64,000 nt of DNA, taken from positions 1,659,498 through 1,723,497 of the forward strand of contig JAQJVL010000153.1 in assembly GCA_035578905.1 (NCBI GenBank), read 5' to 3'. Of the stretch, positions 35,501 to 41,429 are shown piece after piece (position 1 is the first letter of the stretch; every line of letters starts with the position of its first letter). The position numbers and the translations under genes were made by a program. Source of the DNA: Stictocephala bisonia. Lineage: Eukaryota > Arthropoda > Insecta > Hemiptera > Membracidae. The notes beneath the pieces are model-generated. The model was not told the origin of the DNA, did no database searches, and saw only the letters and a program-made list of their open reading frames with translations.

Positions 35501-37875
35501 TTAATATTGTTCATACAATGTATTTTGATCTAAATTATCTGTTACCTAACTTTGTTGTTTAATAATCTCCAAATGGGGGTTTTAATCAATAAACCGTTTA
35601 TGATTTACTGAGTCTTGTTTCCATTTTAAAACCAAACCTCAGATTTCAATTAAGTTAAACTATGTCATGCTGGAATATAACTGTGTGTTTGGGGTTGTTA
35701 CATATTTTATATACAAAATTTGTTACAATATTTATTTACAAAATTAAGAGTAGGGAGAAAGGTACTATTGAGGGGGAGTCCTCGAGTAAACAGTTTAGGC
35801 AAAATAATCAAAACCATTTTCCTTTGGGTATGTGAGACCCAAAGCTCCATTAGAGTGTTAAAATATGTTATATTTAGCTAAAATTTAGCGTGCAAACTGC
35901 TAGGCTTAGGTATAACTTTGACACCTATAACTTTGAGTCTAAATTATACGTGTCCCGTTTTTTTCAGTTGCAGATCTGGCCACCCTACTTTAGGGGGATG
36001 CAAAGTAGTGCAATCATGTCAGAGTTAGTATAATTGACCTGAAACTTTTCACAATGAAAACCAAATTAGCCAAGCTCTTATATCATGTTCATGTTTTTAG
36101 TATCAGATGTTTGAAATAAATTATTCAACTAAAATAATGTGAATGTTACTCTTATGGAAAGAATGAAACATTGAGGGGCTGTTTGTACCCCTTAGGAATG
36201 GAATTTAGAGGAATCCTTTCGTAGTGGGTCTCTATGATACAAAAGCTAACTTCTCTCAACATTTAATCAAAATATGGTCGGTGGTTAAGGGGATTTCGTG
36301 ATGAGTGGGTAGATCGTTTTTCGATTTTATACGAGGTACAGTCAAAGTTGCCGGTGGGAATTTCGTCATCTGATAGATGACGAAATACCACTTTACGTGA
36401 AACGGCCTGAAAAATTAGCTGAAAACAGTTGGATTTTTCTGCATGACGATACCCCTGCACATCAATTCTTGTTAGTACGTAACTCAAGCACCACGTTACC
36501 ATGTTAGAACATCCTCCATATGCGCTTGACCTCATGCTGGCCGATTTCTTACTGTTCACGCGGTAAAAACATCAATAAAAGGAAATCGATTTGCAGGTGC
36601 TAAAGCTGTCAGTAAAAATGCGATAAAAGTATTGAAATACATTAAAAAAAATAAGTGTCAAAAGTGTTTTGACTGTCTGTATGATCATAGGGACAAGTGT
36701 ATTGTTGTAGGAGAAGAGTATTTTGAAGGAATGTAGGTTTGTAAGATTTTATATTTGTCCAATAAACGAAAATCTTTGATTATTTCAACCAATTCTGGGA
36801 TCTTTTTGACTATACCTTGTATATTAAGATTAAAGCAATAAATGGTAAAATGTGTTGATTTTTATTAACCTAACTTTTTTGAAATGGTTTCCTACAAACA
36901 GGTTAGAGGAATATGACTTTTTATCTTAAAAGTTTTAAGATTTAAAAAAGGTAGCCTAACAATTTTACTTTTGTGAAGTTTACAACAAAAAGTAAGGAAA
37001 ATCATACAAAATGACTTACTTGTTCATTATTATTTTGATTAAGTGTTTACTAAATTAAGCTTTCCTAATGAGAAATTAATTTTACTAAAACCATGTGTCT
37101 GCTAGGATACTAAAAGTTAATTGATATTAATGAGAGGAGGAAAACCTAATAAGGATATCAAACTAGTTCTTTTGCTATCAAAGAGCAATTTGCTATTCAT
37201 GAAATTCCTTAATTATTCACTTAGAAAGAGGTTTTGCCAACATTCACTTTTCCTTTTGGTAGAGATCATCTGTGAATGTTCTTTTCTCATCACTGGTGAT
37301 AAATCAAAACATCAAATTCCTTTTCCGGCATTCTTAAATAATTTTATTAATCGTCTTGAACTTAAAAAAGATTCATGTATGAAATATATACCTCTTTCTT
37401 TGCACACATTTTCCTTTTTCTCTTCTGTTTCAATATGTAAAGTATTGCAATTTCAATATTCCTCTTGTTAAGACATGGATATAATCTCACTCTAAATCAA
37501 GCCTAACCATATTGGTATAAAATATGTTTTTAAGAATTAGTTTTTTACGCAGGTTTTGGCTTGCTCAATCATTTGATGTCCACAATGAAAGTGATGGCAA
37601 CAGAATTCCACATGTTATTCATTGAGGTGAATTTAGTAACAAATTTTGTGGAGACAGAAATCTGTGGTGGAGAGTTGGAGGAAGAGAGCAGAGATTTGCT
37701 TTATGAAGTACGTCCGTTGCTCGGAAAGTATTGGTTACATGGTCCCAATACTCGACTGCTTATCAGCCGATTAAACAATGAAGCACCCCAAAGACTTATT
37801 AGAATTATCAAGAGCACGTATCTCCCCATCGGATCTAATTGTATTGTCTGTGTGAATAAGCAAGGTGTTGTGTAA
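6151..37875 (+). CDS. RAD51D: RAD51D, DNA repair protein RAD51 homolog 4 (five exons, complete)
   Basis: Join of 6151-6288, 8626-8744, 30309-30519, 34281-34467 and 37553-37875. All junctions are GT-AG and the phases are compatible (0, 2, 0, 1), giving 978 nt, 325 residues plus stop. Vertebrate RAD51D is about 328 residues. The N-terminus (GMGLSDTSLYLLKQKNILTL) matches the helical N-terminal domain. The linker has NFSALPIHG and then PTGINGLDELL before the ATPase core. Walker A is GLSGEGKT at residues 105-112 and Walker B is VVILDS at 197-202. The C-terminal exon holds RPLLGKYWLHGPNTRLLISR. RAD51D is a Rad51 paralog of the BCDX2 complex that assists RAD51 filament assembly in homologous recombination in the nucleus. 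ATG 6151 gives an N-terminus of the expected length; an AG just before it (6144-6145) could be an acceptor if there is a 5' non-coding exon. Intron 2 is unusually large (about 21.6 kb) and contains transposons and an antisense aldolase. Confidence 0.93.
6306..6385. repeat. Microsatellite (AAAT)n then (TA)n
   Basis: Tandem AAAT/TAAA units followed by an uninterrupted run of about 27 TA dinucleotides, starting 18 bp after the exon 1 donor of RAD51D. Confidence 0.98.
6499..7240. mobile_element. Non-autonomous DNA transposon with terminal inverted repeats
   Basis: About 40-bp imperfect terminal inverted repeats: 6499-6537 (ending TATGCAGTTTCTTGCCACC) and 7199-7239 (GGTGGCAAGAAAGTGCATAA). The interior is AT-rich with no coding capacity. 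Its segment 6640-6960 is similar in inverse orientation to 56.2-56.56 kb (shared ATTAGCGACCATTACGCGAT-like, CACAAAAACCGAATT and ACGGCCGTCAC stretches). Superfamily not determined. Confidence 0.65.
7241..7592. other. Intron sequence, nothing recognised
   Basis: AT-rich intron 1 sequence between two DNA elements; no coding similarity. Confidence 0.5.
7595..8089. mobile_element. pogo/Tigger-like MITE
   Basis: Left end CAGTAGAACCTCTTTAATCC and right end GGATTAAGAAGGTTTTACTG are the classic pogo/Tigger-type inverted termini. TA flanks both ends (7593-7594, 8090-8091). Subterminal TTCCGGATTA/TTCCGGACTA motifs occur at both ends. It is 495 bp and non-coding. A related left end occurs at 63476. Confidence 0.85.
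8092..8625. other. Intron 1 remainder, no element recognised
   Basis: AT-rich; nothing supported beyond the splice acceptor of RAD51D exon 2 at its end. Confidence 0.5.
8626..8744 (+). CDS. RAD51D: RAD51D exon 2, residues 47-86
   Basis: Acceptor TTTTGTTTCAG, donor GTAGGT. It begins EILDIRQNMIANFSALP and ends in the middle of a Gly codon (GG|T) completed by exon 3. This covers the linker between the N-terminal and ATPase domains. Confidence 0.9.
9607..9720. repeat. 114-bp insert flanked by 12-bp direct repeats within the hAT transposase
   Basis: ACTCTACTGTAA occurs at 9595-9606 and 9709-9720. Removing one repeat plus the intervening DNA keeps the transposase frame (114 = 38 codons) and joins RLTVE to SIKGLL. 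GT-AG boundaries do not fit any rotation of the repeat that also preserves the frame, so a small insertion with target duplication is preferred over an intron. Confidence 0.6.
11546..11929. repeat. 384-bp near-perfect palindrome (fold-back element) in the hAT intron
   Basis: The left arm starts ACTAAATTAAATAATTACCT and the right arm ends with its inverse. The arms contain TTACGGCCGTTTCGACATCA and the inverse. The centre is a short loop around AACAGTAAAATTCGTTTTCTG. Arm identity is very high by eye, so insertion or homogenisation is recent. It sits wholly inside the transposase intron (11399-12009). Confidence 0.92.
12786..13439. mobile_element. piggyBac-like MITE
   Basis: TTAA at 12782-12785 and 13440-13443 flank ends CCCTAGAACCGCTATG and CACCGGTTATAGGG. 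CCCTA at the terminus and TTAA duplication are piggyBac hallmarks. It is 654 bp with no coding potential. Inverted CGATCGAGA/TGATCGGGACG motifs lie near the left end. Confidence 0.8.
13444..14615. other. Intron 2 sequence, nothing recognised
   Basis: AT-rich, with several T runs and no coding similarity on either strand. Confidence 0.5.
14620..15728. mobile_element. piggyBac-like non-autonomous element with GCCAC-N4-GTGGC subterminal palindromes
   Basis: TTAA (14616-14619 and 15729-15732) flanks CCCTTTTCAGTAGG and CCGACTGCAAAGGG. Six copies of a 14-bp palindrome GCCAC-N4-GTGGC or a one-base variant lie near the ends: 14671-14684, 14748-14761, 15499-15512, 15543-15556, 15620-15633 and 15697-15710. 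The AT-rich centre is non-coding, so it depends on a transposase elsewhere. Confidence 0.75.
15840..16380 (-). pseudogene. LINE reverse transcriptase C-terminal end
   Basis: The frame 16351-16040 reads LWGANSHSQFLRAFKLQKQAIRII and LQLLTLPGLYILETTLFCVSK. This is the conserved segment after the RT domain of CR1/Jockey-type LINEs (trapped host chromosome-like WG..., LQK.AIRII, L.L.T..LYI). Past the stop the usual FETLFSVPIFL-like tail follows. Confidence 0.85.
16440..17725 (-). pseudogene. LINE ORF1 with N-terminal PWWP domain and C-terminal esterase-like block
   Basis: It starts MAYQVNHLVFGKVKGYPYWP followed by GKVIKVNKETYKHV and, after a one-base shift in a T8 run near 17603, FFGIYETAKLGKND. 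This is the PWWP pattern (hydrophobic VFGKVKGYPYWPGKV; FFGTYE-like second half) seen in HDGF-type chromatin readers. Then come MANKLKYTLESVASH and LDLKEIGKAWENN, a Ser/Thr/Asn-rich linker (frame 17430-17224), and charged coiled-coil-like segments around 16.63-16.84 kb. Near 16450 it ends with GDNFDKVTEEVQELSNELD and VIGGTNNVES, which resembles block III of the SGNH esterase. Many stops and frameshifts. PWWP domains bind methylated H3K36 nucleosomes, so targeting of the element to gene bodies is a possible role (inference). Confidence 0.65.
17772..18210 (-). repeat. Dispersed repeat, probable LINE 5' untranslated region (inverted relative at 41.43-41.93 kb)
   Basis: The reverse complement starts ATATGAGACGCCGACACAAC and includes CGTATTTTAAGGCGAATATG. 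The same elements appear on the + strand at 41430-41930 (GAGATGCCGACACAAC, CGTATTTTAAGGCGAATATG, GACTGTTCCTCAGAAAG, TACAGCTTTACGTGG, CGCCTACAAT). Position directly upstream of the PWWP ORF1 start suggests it is the 5' UTR of that family. Confidence 0.6.
18211..19158. other. Intron 2 sequence, nothing recognised
   Basis: AT-rich, no coding similarity. A TTTATT (AATAAA on the - strand) at 19141-19146 lies just beyond the aldolase stop and may be its polyadenylation signal. Confidence 0.4.
19159..20289 (-). CDS. Fructose-bisphosphate aldolase, class I, intronless (probable retrogene)
   Basis: A 376-residue uninterrupted frame, slightly longer than the usual 361-364. It catalyses reversible cleavage of fructose 1,6-bisphosphate to glyceraldehyde 3-phosphate and dihydroxyacetone phosphate in cytosolic glycolysis/gluconeogenesis. 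Expected residues are all present: Asp43 in LLAVDES, Lys117 in GIKVDKG, Lys156 and Arg158 in FAKWR, Glu199/Glu201 in VEPEVLPDG, Schiff-base Lys241 in LILKINMVTPG, the phosphate loop FLSGG, Arg315 in FSYGRALQ and C-terminal Tyr376 in SDNEY. Oddities are an N-terminal extension (MIDFSFKTSISTNYH), the Pro normally after the Schiff-base Lys replaced by Ile, and altered TGS-equivalent residues (DESNATMARR). Animal aldolase genes normally have introns; the lack of any, and its position antisense inside RAD51D intron 2, suggest an old retrocopy kept by selection. No poly(A) tract or target duplication is visible, consistent with age. Confidence 0.95.
   Translation of the reverse strand: MIDFSFKTSISTNYHYLPEETQKELKVIAETLAIRGKGLLAVDESNATMARRFKDIHVENTEEIRRQYRKMLFSTENLGNFISGAILFHETLFQKAEEDGSLLIDLLLQQQIIPGIKVDKGVVPIYGTENECTTQGLDDLGPRCEQYKKNGCHFAKWRSVFKIGTQPQTPSDLAIQDNANVIARYASICQAYRLVPIVEPEVLPDGNHSILRCQKATEKVLAAVFKSLNDYNVFMEGLILKINMVTPGQAYKIKASPEEIAEATLFTLQRTVPASVAGVMFLSGGQKEEEATVNLNAINKIGVVKPWKLSFSYGRALQASALHAWKGNPNNVLSAQQELIKRAKANAEASLGLYETQDYEPEGVQNETLFISDNEY
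20290..20485. other. Region upstream of the aldolase start, no clear promoter motif
   Basis: AT-rich spacer between the aldolase start codon and the Helitron 5' end. If the aldolase is transcribed its promoter should be here or was displaced by the Helitron. Confidence 0.4.
20816..21432. mobile_element. hAT MITE with perfect 8-bp target duplication
   Basis: CTCCTGAC flanks both sides (20808-20815, 21433-21440). Ends are TAGGGATGGGAAATG and GAGTTACCCATCTCTA. The body is rich in repeated GGAGTTAGTTC/AACTCCGGAGTT motifs, and a segment GCGCGCATCTCGT...CACTCCTTT occurs twice (about 20975-21010 and 21095-21125). Non-coding. It is nested in the Helitron. Confidence 0.9.
22215..22400 (+). repeat. 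Dispersed repeat, copy 2 (inverse of 5700-5895)
   Basis: Shares GGGAGCCGAGCACCTC, ACGATAGC, GTTGTCAGAACTTGG and GACCAACACACAAAA with the inverse of the first copy. It lies inside the Helitron and interrupts its coding remnants. Confidence 0.65.
22440..22575 (-). repeat. tRNA-derived SINE fragment
   Basis: On the - strand an A-box-like TGGCGGCTCAGTGG (22545-22558) and B-box GGTTTGAATC (22502-22511) are spaced as in a tRNA. The sequence does not fold as a functional tRNA and extends beyond it, so a SINE head is the better reading. Confidence 0.55.
25540..26090 (-). mobile_element. Non-autonomous Helitron on the - strand
   Basis: On the - strand the 5' end is the TA-rich start followed by GCCAAATACCACTGACTCAC and TCACTCATCACGAAATCTCA (26.03-26.07 kb), a typical Helitron 5' region. 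The 3' end is a hairpin GCACACGAAGTGTGC, then AGGGGTGTCTCCTAG and T (about 25540-25570). No coding. The segment 25.9-26.06 kb is very similar to 36.13-36.30 kb. Confidence 0.7.
26091..26550 (+). mobile_element. Non-autonomous Helitron on the + strand
   Basis: Begins AGCTATTTACCACTCATCAC and TATTTATCCAAAACTATATG after a (TA)n run, the + strand equivalent of the Helitron 5' region. It ends GTGGGCGGGTGCAGCTAG before T (CTAG at 26547-26550). Together with the preceding element it forms a head-to-head pair. Confidence 0.7.
26551..27190. other. Intron 2 sequence, nothing recognised
   Basis: AT-rich; no coding similarity or clear terminal repeats. Confidence 0.5.
27200..28660 (-). pseudogene. LINE ORF2 remnant: endonuclease and pre-RT linker
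   Basis: On the - strand, 28626-28351 includes ALSVILTETWMDKS and IMDGYERFVKKK, the ETW motif region of an AP-type endonuclease. Further on are LSLLAVYRIHQ, and around 28136-27909 CNNIPTRVTEKAISCIDHIFIN, its C-terminal part. 27456-27220 has VRVEDIKQVANCLNEYYVA and ENELTLIVNSLKGGSAPGID, the linker into RT (SAPG.D motif). The rest of RT is missing. Many frameshifts. Confidence 0.75.
28661..29110. other. Intron 2 sequence, nothing recognised
   Basis: AT-rich; no coding similarity. Weak, uninformative similarity to 30.15-30.27 kb may represent the start of the duplicated block. Confidence 0.4.
29110..30095 (+). pseudogene. Corrupted tandem copy of the RAD51D exon 3 region
   Basis: 29.12-30.09 kb parallels 30.27-31.45 kb over exon and intron alike. 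Shared stretches are GCATCTGTCCTTACA/GCATCTGTCCTCA, CTACGTTGACACTAA, CCGCTCAAGAGTCC, GCAGCACAGG, TTTGGCTGAATTTTTACTG, TATTGATCTTACGTTA and CTAATAACAGTCATAG. Most differences are single-base gains and losses, and Walker A is destroyed (GTTGAGAAGGAAGAC for GTCTGGAGAAGGAAAGAC). It cannot be used as an exon. A low-quality sequence copy joined during assembly is at least as likely as a real duplication. Confidence 0.8.
30309..30519 (+). CDS. RAD51D: RAD51D exon 3, Walker A exon
   Basis: Acceptor TTTCTTCAG, then T completing GGT, then LDELLQGGFLTGSVLELCG, SGEGKTQSCL (Walker A) and YYVDTKGDFSAQRVL. Donor is CAG|GTTTGG. A corrupted second copy of this exon lies about 1.1 kb upstream (29.15-29.36 kb). 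Confidence 0.93.
31355..31415 (-). repeat. Possible tRNA-derived SINE piece
   Basis: On the - strand GGTCGGTAGCGTAGTTGG resembles an A box and TCTCAGTTCGATCAC a B box. It is short and unsupported by a second clear copy. Confidence 0.3.
31400..31990 (-). pseudogene. LINE reverse transcriptase fragments
   Basis: The frame 31824-31597 contains DDIFPEFLKHAGTKVKGWLL, FNAIL and KKSKIRAIFKPDKE, the N-terminal RT segment (GPDGI.PE.LK, KP.K). Before it is KYFTLQELNEAVLALPVGK. After it, toward lower coordinates, are FGSGLL, AMRAISGSFIATPLPEAL and LSTPNIPILQDIP, the post-RT segment. The catalytic middle of RT is deleted. It lies in RAD51D intron 3, antisense. Confidence 0.75.
32055..32505. repeat. Minisatellite, unit about 28-40 bp (GGTGGGTCAATACCACTGTACGTGTAT)n variant array
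   Basis: About 14 units of GGGTCAATACCACTGTACGTG followed by TATGGGTGGGT with variable numbers of GGGT/GGGC extensions, so unit length changes in 4-bp steps. Both strands are open because unit lengths happen to avoid stops. Related single or double units occur at 57.83-57.92 kb and 61.86-61.94 kb. Confidence 0.95.
32528..32589. repeat. Microsatellite (GT/GC)n
   Basis: Alternating purine-pyrimidine tract of GC, GTGC and GT dinucleotides immediately after the minisatellite; potentially Z-DNA forming. Confidence 0.95.
32600..33115. other. Intron 3 sequence, nothing firm
   Basis: No recognisable coding similarity; probably more repeat debris. Confidence 0.4.
33120..33530 (-). pseudogene. LINE endonuclease N-terminal fragment
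   Basis: On the - strand, from 33.51 kb down: NISHINVKGLSRAKCECFG, KVLLENGVEVLALQETH (the QET catalytic motif), then out-of-frame YGVATYVK and FVKVYKPT. This is the first third of an AP-type endonuclease. It is isolated from any RT sequence. Confidence 0.7.
33540..34280. other. Intron 3 end, nothing recognised
   Basis: AT-rich up to the exon 4 acceptor. Confidence 0.5.
34281..34467 (+). CDS. RAD51D: RAD51D exon 4, Walker B exon
   Basis: Acceptor GAACTAG, start ECDSALERILVTRV, Walker B VVILDSLPALYF, donor CAAG|GTAAGA. It is 187 nt and ends in phase 1. Confidence 0.92.
34680..34897 (+). repeat. Possible short retroposed element ending in poly(A)
   Basis: GC-richer segment (GCAGGCTACGCAAAGGGG start) ending in an A19-20 tract at 34876-34895. 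A SINE-like structure is possible but no A/B boxes were found. Confidence 0.25.
34988..36310 (-). mobile_element. Helitron fragment on the - strand, split by a hAT element
   Basis: The segment 36.13-36.30 kb (GAGGGGCTGTTTGTACCCCT, TAGGAATGGAATTTA, GATTTCGTGATGAGTG) matches the Helitron 5' region at 25.9-26.06 kb in the same orientation. At 34988, ACTAGCCGACAGCC is the inverse of a CTAG|T 3' end. The intervening 35155-35987 is a separate insertion. Confidence 0.6.
35155..35987. mobile_element. hAT non-autonomous element with perfect 8-bp target duplication
   Basis: CTTTAGGG flanks both ends (35147-35154, 35988-35995). Ends are TAGGGTGACCAGGTGTCCCG and CGTTTTTTTC...TCTGGCCACCCTA. TGTCCCG motifs recur near both ends. 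833 bp, non-coding, AT-rich core. Confidence 0.92.
36332..36819 (+). mobile_element. Internally deleted mariner element with transposase C-terminal remnant
   Basis: Inverted ends CGAGGTACAGTCAAAG and CTTTTTGACTATACCTTG with TA at both sides. The + strand interior shows RPEKLAENSWIFLHDDTPAH (second catalytic Asp region), LEHPPYALDL..ADF (third Asp region) and KNAIKVLKYI, all broken by stops. About 490 bp of a normally 1.3 kb element. Confidence 0.85.
36825..37552. other. Intron 4 end, nothing recognised
   Basis: AT-rich; a 116-codon open frame at 37121-37471 has no recognisable similarity and is treated as chance. Confidence 0.5.
37553..37875 (+). CDS. RAD51D: RAD51D exon 5, C-terminus and stop
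   Basis: Acceptor TTTTTTACGCAG, completes a Gly codon, then FGLLNHLMSTMKVMATEFHM through RPLLGKYWLHGPNTRLL to CVNKQGVV and TAA. This is the last part of the RecA-like core and the C-terminus. Confidence 0.92.
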
Positions 37876-38109
37876 GCCTGTATGTAAATCATAAATTAAT
37901 GAAATGTTAATTTCTCTTTGGTTACTGATCAGGTGAATTACTCAAGAGGTGAATTTTATTATTTATTGAAACCATTACATTCTATAGATTTGTTTTACAA
38001 GAAGTCTTATACTTTGTAAAATTGAATTATTTTGGAAAACTTCATTTGTAAAAGATCTTTTACACCTCTCCGACACTAGGCCTGCAGTTACACCCACATT
38101 CAGGTTGGG

Positions 38110-39120
38110 TTTGATTAGTGATGGGATCAACCGATTGAAAACAACTGATTCAATCGGTTCTAGTTTTTGCAATTGGTTGAATTTATTTAAACTGAAAACA
38201 GTTGTTCATTCAACTAAAAACTTAAATCAGTTATCAGACTGAAAATAGTTATTAAACTGGAATCAGTTGTTTGGACCATCAGTCTATTTACAGTCATGTA
38301 CCTGTTTCTTGGAATAACCTCCCATTATTATAAATAAAAACTACCCCTGTCCTATTTTGAACATTGCTTCCAGAGTGAAACTGTGATTTATTTGTGTCAT
38401 TCATTTATTTATTTATCAATCAATTTTCCCTCATTACTTATTTGACGTTATTACAATAATTTATTTTTAAATGGCATTACATAGTAATTATAGTGTACCT
38501 TTTTGTAAACCTCTATACTAAGTATATTTTAAAAAGTGGTGTTATCTTTTTCTAATATCTAATAAATATAATGAAAAAGAAATAAAAATCTTAGTGTCAT
38601 ACAATCAATATCTAAGAGCCTTATCTTTAATGATAGATTAATTTTGTTTAGTAAATATTTTCATATCATAACCTTGTAAACATTTCAATGTTGTTCCAAT
38701 ATCTATATATTTAGTTCTGTAAGCAAACTAAATATATAGACAAGTTCTGGTCCCCAAGAAATTTTCCAAGCTAGAAAGAAGATACGACAGCTTAATTATA
38801 TTCATATAAAAGGACAGTGGGTAAAATATCAAGTGTAAAAATTAGAAAAATGACAGTCTAACAATGTGTTATTGAAACATGAGAGGTATGACTACAAAAA
38901 TGAGTAAACTAAATTACTTTTTAAGCCTTGTAGTTTTAACAGAACATGGCTAAAGCACTTTTAAAAACAAAGTCATATTGAAAACAAAACTTGAGTTTAC
39001 ACACTTATGACTGAATAAATAATTCAGTAAAGTGGGGAGTAGCTTTGTATTGCAATACCAACCTAATAAACAATACAGAGGCAATTGAAATAACTAACTA
39101 TTGTGATGAAACATTATTTG
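38110..39120. other. Downstream of RAD51D, possible hAT end at 38116
   Basis: TAGTGATGGGATCAACCGAT at 38116 resembles the hAT-type ends elsewhere in this window, followed by repeated AACTGAAAACAGTT/ATCAGTT motifs. No matching right end with a target duplication was found. Otherwise AT-rich. Confidence 0.3.
38333..38338 (+). terminator. Candidate RAD51D polyadenylation signal
   Basis: AATAAA hexamer about 460 bp after the RAD51D stop, the first canonical one I noticed downstream. No downstream GU-rich element was established. Confidence 0.25.
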
Positions 39121-39124
39121 AGGC

Positions 39125-40200
39125 TACATTGACATCTTGATTTCGCAAAGGCCTTTGACAGGGTCAACCACAGAATTCTGGATGCAAAGCAGGAGGGATA
39201 TGGAGTTTGCGGTGCACTGCTGAAGTGGTGGAAAAGCTACCTTGAGAACAGAGAATATGTTATCAAATGCGATGTTTCGACTTCCAGGTCTTTTGCAGTT
39301 AAGTCTGGAGTTCCCCAGGGTTCTCACCTTGGCCCCTTATTGTTTAATATCTTTATTAATGATATTGGTGATGTCATTTTCACAAATTTCTCAATGTTTG
39401 CGGATGACATGAAGGTATATTCCAGAATTCACTCGATACAGGATCATGATGCTCTGCAGCTTTCCCTCTACAACATTAATGATTGGTGTATGAGCAATGC
39501 CATGACACTCAATGTTAATAAATGTCAGGTTATCTCATTCTCACAGCGCAGAAATCCCTTTGCTTATGATTATCGTGTTGATGGTGCTATATTGAAGAGG
39601 GTGGATAGCATTCGAGACCTGGAAGTTATTTTCACTTCAACGCTGAGTCCATTTGAACATATATCCAACATAACATCCAAGGATAATGCACTTATAGGCT
39701 TTATTATGCGATTTACCAGACAATTTCAATCACCTCGTTGCCCTGTACAAATCTCTTGTCCGTCCCCTACTGGAGTATTGCTCAGTTGTGTGGACACCCC
39801 ACCAACTTGGCCATCAGGAATTATTGAATGGAGTTCAGACTAGGTTTGTCAGATTATTTGGTACCAGGATGGGGTTCTCAACCCCTATTGTTGAAAGTGA
39901 GTTCGAATCGGAACAGCTTTCTCTGAGAAGGAGCTGACCTAGTAATTCTTTTCAAGCTCGTCAATGGAATATTAGATTGTCCTTCTCTACTTTCTTGCAT
40001 GGACCTGACCGCTCCCAGGGGGACACGATCAAGGGCCGTTTTTCAACGCAGATTTATGCCGGCTGACTACTCCTACAACATTGGTATCACCCGACTTCTT
40101 CGGACTGGAAGCGTTGTAGCTTCACAAGTGGACTTCTTTGATATTGGAGTATCCTCTTTTAAAATCCAGATTACTAAGGCCTTAGCGAGTGTGACTTAAT
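39125..40200 (+). pseudogene. LINE reverse transcriptase, 5'-truncated
   Basis: Begins inside RT with DFAKAFDRVNHRILDAKQEG, then SGVPQGSHLGPLLFNIFIND, SMFADDMKVYSRI (the F/YADD catalytic box), MSNAMTLNVNKCQVISF and DSIRDLEVIF. After frameshifts, LVRPLLEYCSVVWTPH and TRFVRLFGTRMGF follow, ending near VTALTHSE-type tail sequence (RRFMPADYSYNIGITRLL). The open part is 39340-39843, and two or more frameshifts follow. It is a Jockey/I-type LINE on the + strand, abruptly 5' truncated at about 39125 as is usual for target-primed insertion. Confidence 0.9.
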
Positions 40201-40555
40201 CTAAGTTATGGTGGCTCCCACATTCTTGTAGTTACTATTGCCTCATTAGATTGTCTTGATTACTCTAGTTCCATTATAACTTGGGTTCATTTAGTTATCT
40301 CTTTCTTATTTTCAAAGAAGTACTGTTCAAAATATCCGCAACATATAACTTATGATAAGTATCCATTGTATTAAACTGTGTTTTGTTATTTATTATTATT
40401 TGTTTGTTCGTTCTGTATGTTATTCTAGATTAGTTAGTTAAATTTATTACTCTTGTGTATTATTTTGTCATATTGCATTTATTGTTCTCCATTTGAAATG
40501 GTGGTTGCCGTTGGAAATAAATAAATATCTCTTAGTGATTACCAGCCCCCTGATG
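40201..40555. other. LINE 3' tail and spacer
   Basis: Follows the RT remnant; ends with GTTGGAAATAAATAAATATC-like sequence, probably the 3' UTR of the LINE. Confidence 0.4.
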
Positions 40556-41429
40556 TAAACATTCAAGCAAGCTTGAACACATCACCGAACATCCTGGACT
40601 ATAATTAAGCTCATAATAAGCTGTTGTTTAAAAGTTATTTGTTGGCATTGGATTGTTCATGCTTGGTATTAATTGTTGGAGATTTCCAACCCTTTGAAGC
40701 ATTGGATATCTCCAACAATTATTTACCAATCAGGTAATAAGCTTTTCATTCTGACAGGAGACATAAATATTCATAGATTAAGGCCTAATAACCCTGGCAG
40801 TCTGATGCTTGACTAGGAGTTGGCAACACAAAACATAAAGCTTCCTTTTTTGATTGACACAAGTAAATCAATTGACTTCACATGTTCTAATATTCCAGAT
40901 CATGACCTTAATAGAACAATCTTATGAACTGGATCATCAGACCATAAAGCCCAAATATGCATCCTAGTCTTATCAAAAATAAAACCTCTGCACTAACTCT
41001 AAGGCTTGTCACCTTAGGAAGGAAAAACTTTAACCCGCTTAAATCTCTGCCCACCATAAAAAACAAGGATGCTGTCCATCATGCTGAAGATGCAGAGCTA
41101 GCCTTTAGTACTTTGAAGGAGTATTGCAGACTACATTGGAGATATCTCTTGCCCACAAAAGAAGAACAAAAATAAAAAGTAAACCTTTTGACTATTATGT
41201 CCGAGAATGAGTTAAACTCAAAGGTACCAACTTACAGGCACTGAAAAATTTAAAAAAGAAAAAACTACAAAGCAACAAAAGCAAACATAAAAAATACATT
41301 TAACAACAAACTAACTATGGACACTGGACAGTACTACGAAAATCTAATGCACAGAAAATACTGTCTTTTAACACCAAGTCAAAAGCTGTATGGAATTTAA
41401 TAAATGCAGAAAGACATTCTTATTCCTAG

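Noticed and set aside
37121..37471. 116-codon + strand frame before RAD51D exon 5
   Set aside because: Low-complexity, no similarity, and not needed for RAD51D whose exon 4-5 junction is already in phase.
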